Positions 36,301 through 38,749 of a DNA stretch of 38,749 nt are shown here, in pieces. A model generated the notes under the pieces. The model saw only the letters and a list, made by a program, of their open reading frames with translations, was not told the origin of the DNA and made no database searches. Positions within the stretch are counted from its first letter, which is position 1. Each line of letters starts with the position of its first letter. The position numbers and the translations under genes were made by a program. The stretch spans positions 1 through 38,749 of the forward strand of contig CALBUI010000103.1 of the NCBI GenBank assembly GCA_937968125.1. The letters are read 5' to 3'. This DNA comes from an uncultured Anaerolineales bacterium. Its GTDB lineage: Bacteria; Chloroflexota; Anaerolineae; Anaerolineales; UBA4823.

Positions 36301-38023
36301 TGGGGGAGTTGTGGCTGCCACTTTCAATGACCTGATCATATTCTGGCAGGCAGATACGGGTGAGCTCATTCGCCATATTGATTCAAACGTCTATCGGCAA
36401 AAAATTGCCTTTCACCCGAATAGTGAACAATTTGCCACGATCGGATCTGAAGAACAGAGCCGCCTGGTAATATGGGACTATGCCTCGGGTGAAGTCCTTC
36501 GCCAATTCCATCATGGATCCTATATAGAAGACCTTGTCTACACCGCGGATGGATCGGCCATTCTGATCGCCGGTGTAGATGGTGTATTAACTTTGATAGA
36601 CACCCATACAGGACAGGTCATCCGTGAATTTGAGCATTACCAGGGGTCCACCTCTGTTCGGCTGCGTTACGTCGCAATCAGCCCGGATGGCACCCGGGTG
36701 ATCGGAGCTTTACTTGAAGCTGGGCTGGCGATTTGGGATTTCGCGACGGGTGAGCTGCTGCATACTTATACCTATGGAGGTGTCGTCTCTTTGGCATTTC
36801 ACCCGCTAGATGGCACGGTTTTGATCGGCGATTACAGTATTCTCCGGGTTATCGACCCGCAGACGGGCGCCATCTTACGATCCAATGTCGGTCACAGTCG
36901 GGGTATTCTAAGCATAGTGATTACATCGGATGGCTCATATGCTGTCACGACAGGAGTTGATTTAACAGTGCGGGTGTGGGAACTGCAGGGCGGGCAACTT
37001 GTTCGTCGATTTAGCGATCCTGGTGTGATTCTAGGGGATGTCGCTCTCAGCCCCGATGGTCGAACCATGTTGAGTGGTTCCGGAGATGGCTCCGTCACCT
37101 TGTGGGATGTTGAAACAGGAGAGATCATTCGCGCCTTTACGGATGATCAACCAATTACTGATTTGACCTTTTCACCGGATGGAAAAAAAGGGTTGGTTGG
37201 GGCGGGTTATTTAAATGCAGAGAAGGAAGAATCAGGGCATATCATCCTGTGGGATGTGGAAACCGGGGAGGAAATTCGCCGCTTCGTGGGACAACCTTAT
37301 GCAGTAGAGGCTGTTGATTTTAGCCCTGACGGTCGATTTGCGGTGTCTTCCGGCCCTGGCGCAATTGCGATTCTCTGGGATGTGGAAACGGGGACAGAAA
37401 TTCGACGCTTTGAAGATTACTGGGTGGACAGCATGTGGGGGACCGAATCGTATTGGGATGTAAGTTTTAGTCCTGATGGCAAGCAGATATTCGCCGCATA
37501 TTCCTACGGACCAATCATCGCATGGGATGTGGAAAGCGGCACAAAAATCCATGAGCTGGCCGGACATCGTACAGCGGCGAGGGGCATAACCTTCAGCAAG
37601 GACGGTCAGCAGCTCGTCTCTGGAGGCTCAGATTCCCAGATCATTCTCTGGGACATGGGTACAGGGAGCATACTACGCCGCTTCGCTACCCACGCTGGTG
37701 GAAGCGGGCAAATCCAGTTCTCTCCAGATGAAACGCTGCTATTAGGTGGTAGTTTGAGCGGTATTACCTCTCTTTGGCAAGTAGATACTGGTGAAGAAAT
37801 CCGGCGCTATACGGATGGTTTTGCTCCAAGTAAAAACTTCACCCCGGATGGGAATCATGCAGTGGTCGGGTTCCTTGACGGAACCGTGGAGCTATGGCGC
37901 ATTGACTCGAAGTTAGAAGAATTACTCACCTGGACACAGAACAATCGCTATATCCCTGAATTGACCTGCGAGCAGCGTGAGCTCTACCGCGTCGAGCCGC
38001 TGTGTGAACCCGAGTCAGGTTGA
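33308..38023 (+). CDS. Ser/Thr kinase - LuxR HTH - nSTAND NTPase - membrane segment - double WD40 propeller fusion
   Basis: 1571 aa. Residues 12-270: Hanks-type Ser/Thr kinase with GAGGFGAV (19-26), K41, HRDLKTSN (132-139), DFG (152-154) and SPEQ in place of APE. Residues ~284-344: LuxR-type HTH (LTLREQEILGMIVQGHTNRQ, STVKWHIRQIYKKLGV). Residues ~371-830: nSTAND NTPase starting NPFKGLRSFE, Walker [10 protein letters not shown] (425-433) and Walker B LLVVDQFEE (511-519). Residues ~846-868: a hydrophobic helix. Then a helical linker and 14 WD40 blades (ILWDVETGEEIRRF type), enough for two seven-blade propellers. Kinase catalytic residues look intact. Topology would put kinase, HTH and NTPase inside and the propellers outside, or all inside if the helix is not inserted. 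No clear Shine-Dalgarno precedes the ATG. A signalling sensor is inferred; ligand and targets are unknown. Confidence 0.92.
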   Translation: MENLGERTIKGYELIERIGAGGFGAVYRAYQSTIGREVAVKIILPSYANQPEFIRRFEAEARLVARLEHLHIVPLYDYWRSPDGAYLVMRWLRGGNLKEALAEEPFDLEATGLLLDQVVSALATAHANGIVHRDLKTSNVLLDEEGNGYLADFGIALDMGQMGDTSTTGEQIIGSPSPEQARGQPVTPQTDIYCLGITLYEILTGSPPFPGLNAIERLYKHINDPIPPIESLDPHVRDDINAVLQRATAKDPKHRYVDVIAMSAEFREAAKLSETGRAADLLESLTLREQEILGMIVQGHTNRQIAQDLYIEQSTVKWHIRQIYKKLGVRSRKQAVVRARELKLLIEDGSEKKSDDMKTDLLSVSALQPVNPFKGLRSFETSDRRDFFGRESFLEKILGRLAANNSHIPAQDSNKYGNRFLAIIGPSGSGKSSLVNAGLIPQLWEGAVEGSERWFIVGMTPGSRPLDELEVALLRVAADQAGNIREQLERDRNGLLRAVDLILPRDTSELLLVVDQFEELFTLVSDESSRAHFLEVLTAAATDPRSRVRIIITLRADFYDRPLHYPEFGELIRNHIETVLPLTAEELERAIVYPVDQMGVAYEPGLVATIIDDVLYQPGALPLLQYALTELFEGRAGLTLTRAAYEEFGGTAGALARRAEELYHEQESAGQEAIRQMFLGLVTVDDDSADSPETRQRVARSELTAIVKDEELVDEIIDEYAAYRLLTLDHDPESRNPTVEIAHEALLREWGRLRGWLDENRDDLRIRRQLTRAAEEWRQADQDASFALRGTRLEQFESWSETTQLALTQSAHDYLQASLTLRDEREAAETARRAREAKLEQRAGRVLRVLVVIFLLAALISSGLAIIAVNQRQSALESAADAQNVALVAGSQAAHANNDGDTALALAWQAVSLNPDSALAQAQLSEAAYASGTVRILTGNTDMVTWSALSPDDRTLFGGTDDGFVHLWELETGKLLWEHKVPTKSDPPWVTNVAFSPDGGVVAATFNDLIIFWQADTGELIRHIDSNVYRQKIAFHPNSEQFATIGSEEQSRLVIWDYASGEVLRQFHHGSYIEDLVYTADGSAILIAGVDGVLTLIDTHTGQVIREFEHYQGSTSVRLRYVAISPDGTRVIGALLEAGLAIWDFATGELLHTYTYGGVVSLAFHPLDGTVLIGDYSILRVIDPQTGAILRSNVGHSRGILSIVITSDGSYAVTTGVDLTVRVWELQGGQLVRRFSDPGVILGDVALSPDGRTMLSGSGDGSVTLWDVETGEIIRAFTDDQPITDLTFSPDGKKGLVGAGYLNAEKEESGHIILWDVETGEEIRRFVGQPYAVEAVDFSPDGRFAVSSGPGAIAILWDVETGTEIRRFEDYWVDSMWGTESYWDVSFSPDGKQIFAAYSYGPIIAWDVESGTKIHELAGHRTAARGITFSKDGQQLVSGGSDSQIILWDMGTGSILRRFATHAGGSGQIQFSPDETLLLGGSLSGITSLWQVDTGEEIRRYTDGFAPSKNFTPDGNHAVVGFLDGTVELWRIDSKLEELLTWTQNNRYIPELTCEQRELYRVEPLCEPESG

Positions 38024-38032
38024 GAGCTGATT

Positions 38033-38160
38033 CTCCGCGAATTGCGTCCCGCACTTCGTACGGTAAAACTTCTTACGCGAATTTACGCTAATTTCGTTAA
38101 ATTACACGTTCGAGGGGGCGTCTCTTCACCTCGCCACCAAGGATCCCGTGTTACGGGAGC
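38033..38160. repeat. Dispersed intergenic repeat, copy C
   Basis: CTCCGCGAATTGCG, then TTACGCGAATTTACGCTAAT, CGAGGGGGCGTCTCTTCACC, CGCCACCAAGGATCCCG and a TCCCGT/ACGGGA hairpin. Same module order and orientation as copy A after the MacB-like permease. Confidence 0.6.
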
Positions 38161-38187
38161 TTGAGCGAGTTTTATTCAAAGATCTAT

Positions 38188-38517
38188 TTAATCCTGTCGA
38201 GTTACATCTTTTATCCAACCCAGATAATCTTCAGAGCCCATAATGATCGGCAAGGCGATGATCTCGGGTACATCATAGGGGTGTACCGCCTTTACCGCGG
38301 GGATCAAATCTTCTTCAAATAAATCAGCTCTACTTTTGACGATCAGCAGCATTTCCTCATCGCGGTTGATCTCCCCCTCCCAGGTATACAGCGAAGTCAC
38401 TGGTGTCATCACATTGACACAGGCAGCCAGTTTCTGGTCCAGCAATGTGTTGGCGATCTGCTGGCTGATTTCCTCATTGGGGCAAGTAATAAAAACGATG
38501 ATGTATTCCACGTTCAT
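38188..38517 (-). CDS. cutA: Divalent-cation tolerance protein CutA
   Basis: A 109-aa trimeric ferredoxin-like-fold protein. Family motifs: ACVNVMTPVTSLYTWEGEI, EEMLLIVKSR, and the C-terminal HPYDVPEIIALPI. Named for copper tolerance in E. coli, but the biochemical role is unsettled. AGGAG lies 8 nt before the ATG. Confidence 0.95.
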   Translation of the reverse strand: MNVEYIIVFITCPNEEISQQIANTLLDQKLAACVNVMTPVTSLYTWEGEINRDEEMLLIVKSRADLFEEDLIPAVKAVHPYDVPEIIALPIIMGSEDYLGWIKDVTRQD

Positions 38518-38569
38518 GGTTCGCGCTCCTATTTTCTGGCTGATTCAACAATACTCAATTTGACCTCGA

Positions 38570-38588
38570 TAAAGTGCGTCGCACTTTA
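38570..38588. repeat. 19-bp perfect palindrome at the end of the transposase-like ORF
   Basis: TAAAGTGCG-T-CGCACTTTA. It contains the stop codon of the transposase-like ORF on the minus strand. It may be part of an insertion-sequence end, or a short terminator hairpin. Confidence 0.6.
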
Positions 38589-38749
38589 AGGATTGTAGTG
38601 ATTTCGCAAGTAAAAATATATCAGGCCGTTGAAAAAGTAGGTGTTGTAGCGTGCCTTGAACGCTAGATAAAGCTCTTTGAATAAATAAAATAGTTCAATG
38701 CTTTTGTGATTTACCAACCTTTTCAGGTTCTGTCCTGTTGCTACCATCA
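38586..38749 (-). CDS. Transposase C-terminal fragment (IS element entering from the right edge)
   Basis: Not in the ORF track; translated by hand. The minus-strand frame is open from the window edge to TAA at 38588-38586, giving at least 53 residues. It contains VATGQNLKRLVNH, which resembles the C-terminal end of DDE transposases of the IS5/IS1182-like groups, and ends in YFFNGLIYFYLRNHYNP. The family call is tentative because only the tail is visible. The codon choice is AT-richer than in the neighbouring genes, consistent with a mobile element. Confidence 0.55.
   Translation of the reverse strand, partial: MVATGQNLKRLVNHKSIELFYLFKELYLAFKARYNTYFFNGLIYFYLRNHYNP

Overview
The window is a stretch of bacterial chromosome of roughly even base composition, most likely from the phylum Chloroflexota, class Anaerolineae or a close relative. 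The lineage is inferred from content: an Anaerolineae-style kinase/LuxR/WD40 giant protein, lipoproteins with Thr/Pro-rich linkers, a ribosomal protein S2 with a long acidic tail, a short EF-Ts and an R3H-domain ATPase. No rRNA or tRNA gene was seen to confirm it. Most of the window is core housekeeping. The accessory part is the right-hand 6-7 kb.

Left part (1-6.6 kb, mostly minus strand): a rhomboid protease cut by the window edge and overlapping gmk, then a convergent FmdB-type zinc-ribbon gene. Next, in transcription order, comes a likely operon pdxS-pdxT (PLP synthase), a GNAT-like protein, an R3H AAA ATPase and tmk. Middle-left (7-14.2 kb, minus): a probable six-gene unit serA, M32 carboxypeptidase, single-domain response regulator, two lipoproteins, and lysine 2,3-aminomutase. 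The regulator and the two lipoproteins are joined by 4-nt start/stop overlaps.

Middle (14.3-17.8 kb, plus): thioredoxin with a terminator, then a Fur-family regulator whose promoter lies on a 42-bp perfect palindrome, followed by a CbiM(-PDGLE)/CbiQ/CbiO nickel/cobalt ECF transporter. It looks like a self-contained metal-uptake unit under its own repressor. The SAM-riboswitch-controlled metK and the classic translation/envelope operon rpsB-tsf-pyrH-frr-uppS-cdsA run on the minus strand (17.9-24.1 kb). A possibly leaderless birA, a small membrane protein, gyrA and a GltD/NfnB-like oxidoreductase follow, then a MacB-like ABC transporter pair.

Right part (32.1-38.7 kb): a repeat-rich accessory zone. 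A secreted protein made of five exact 23-residue repeats is divergent from a 1571-aa protein that fuses a Ser/Thr kinase, a LuxR-type HTH, an nSTAND NTPase, a membrane segment and 14 WD40 blades. This pair is bracketed by related copies of a dispersed intergenic repeat, and one copy runs into a 24-bp tandem repeat. CutA and the C-terminal end of a transposase-like ORF close the window. The giant sensor with its repeat-protein neighbour is the best candidate for an undescribed system; the Fur/palindrome/CbiMQO unit is second.
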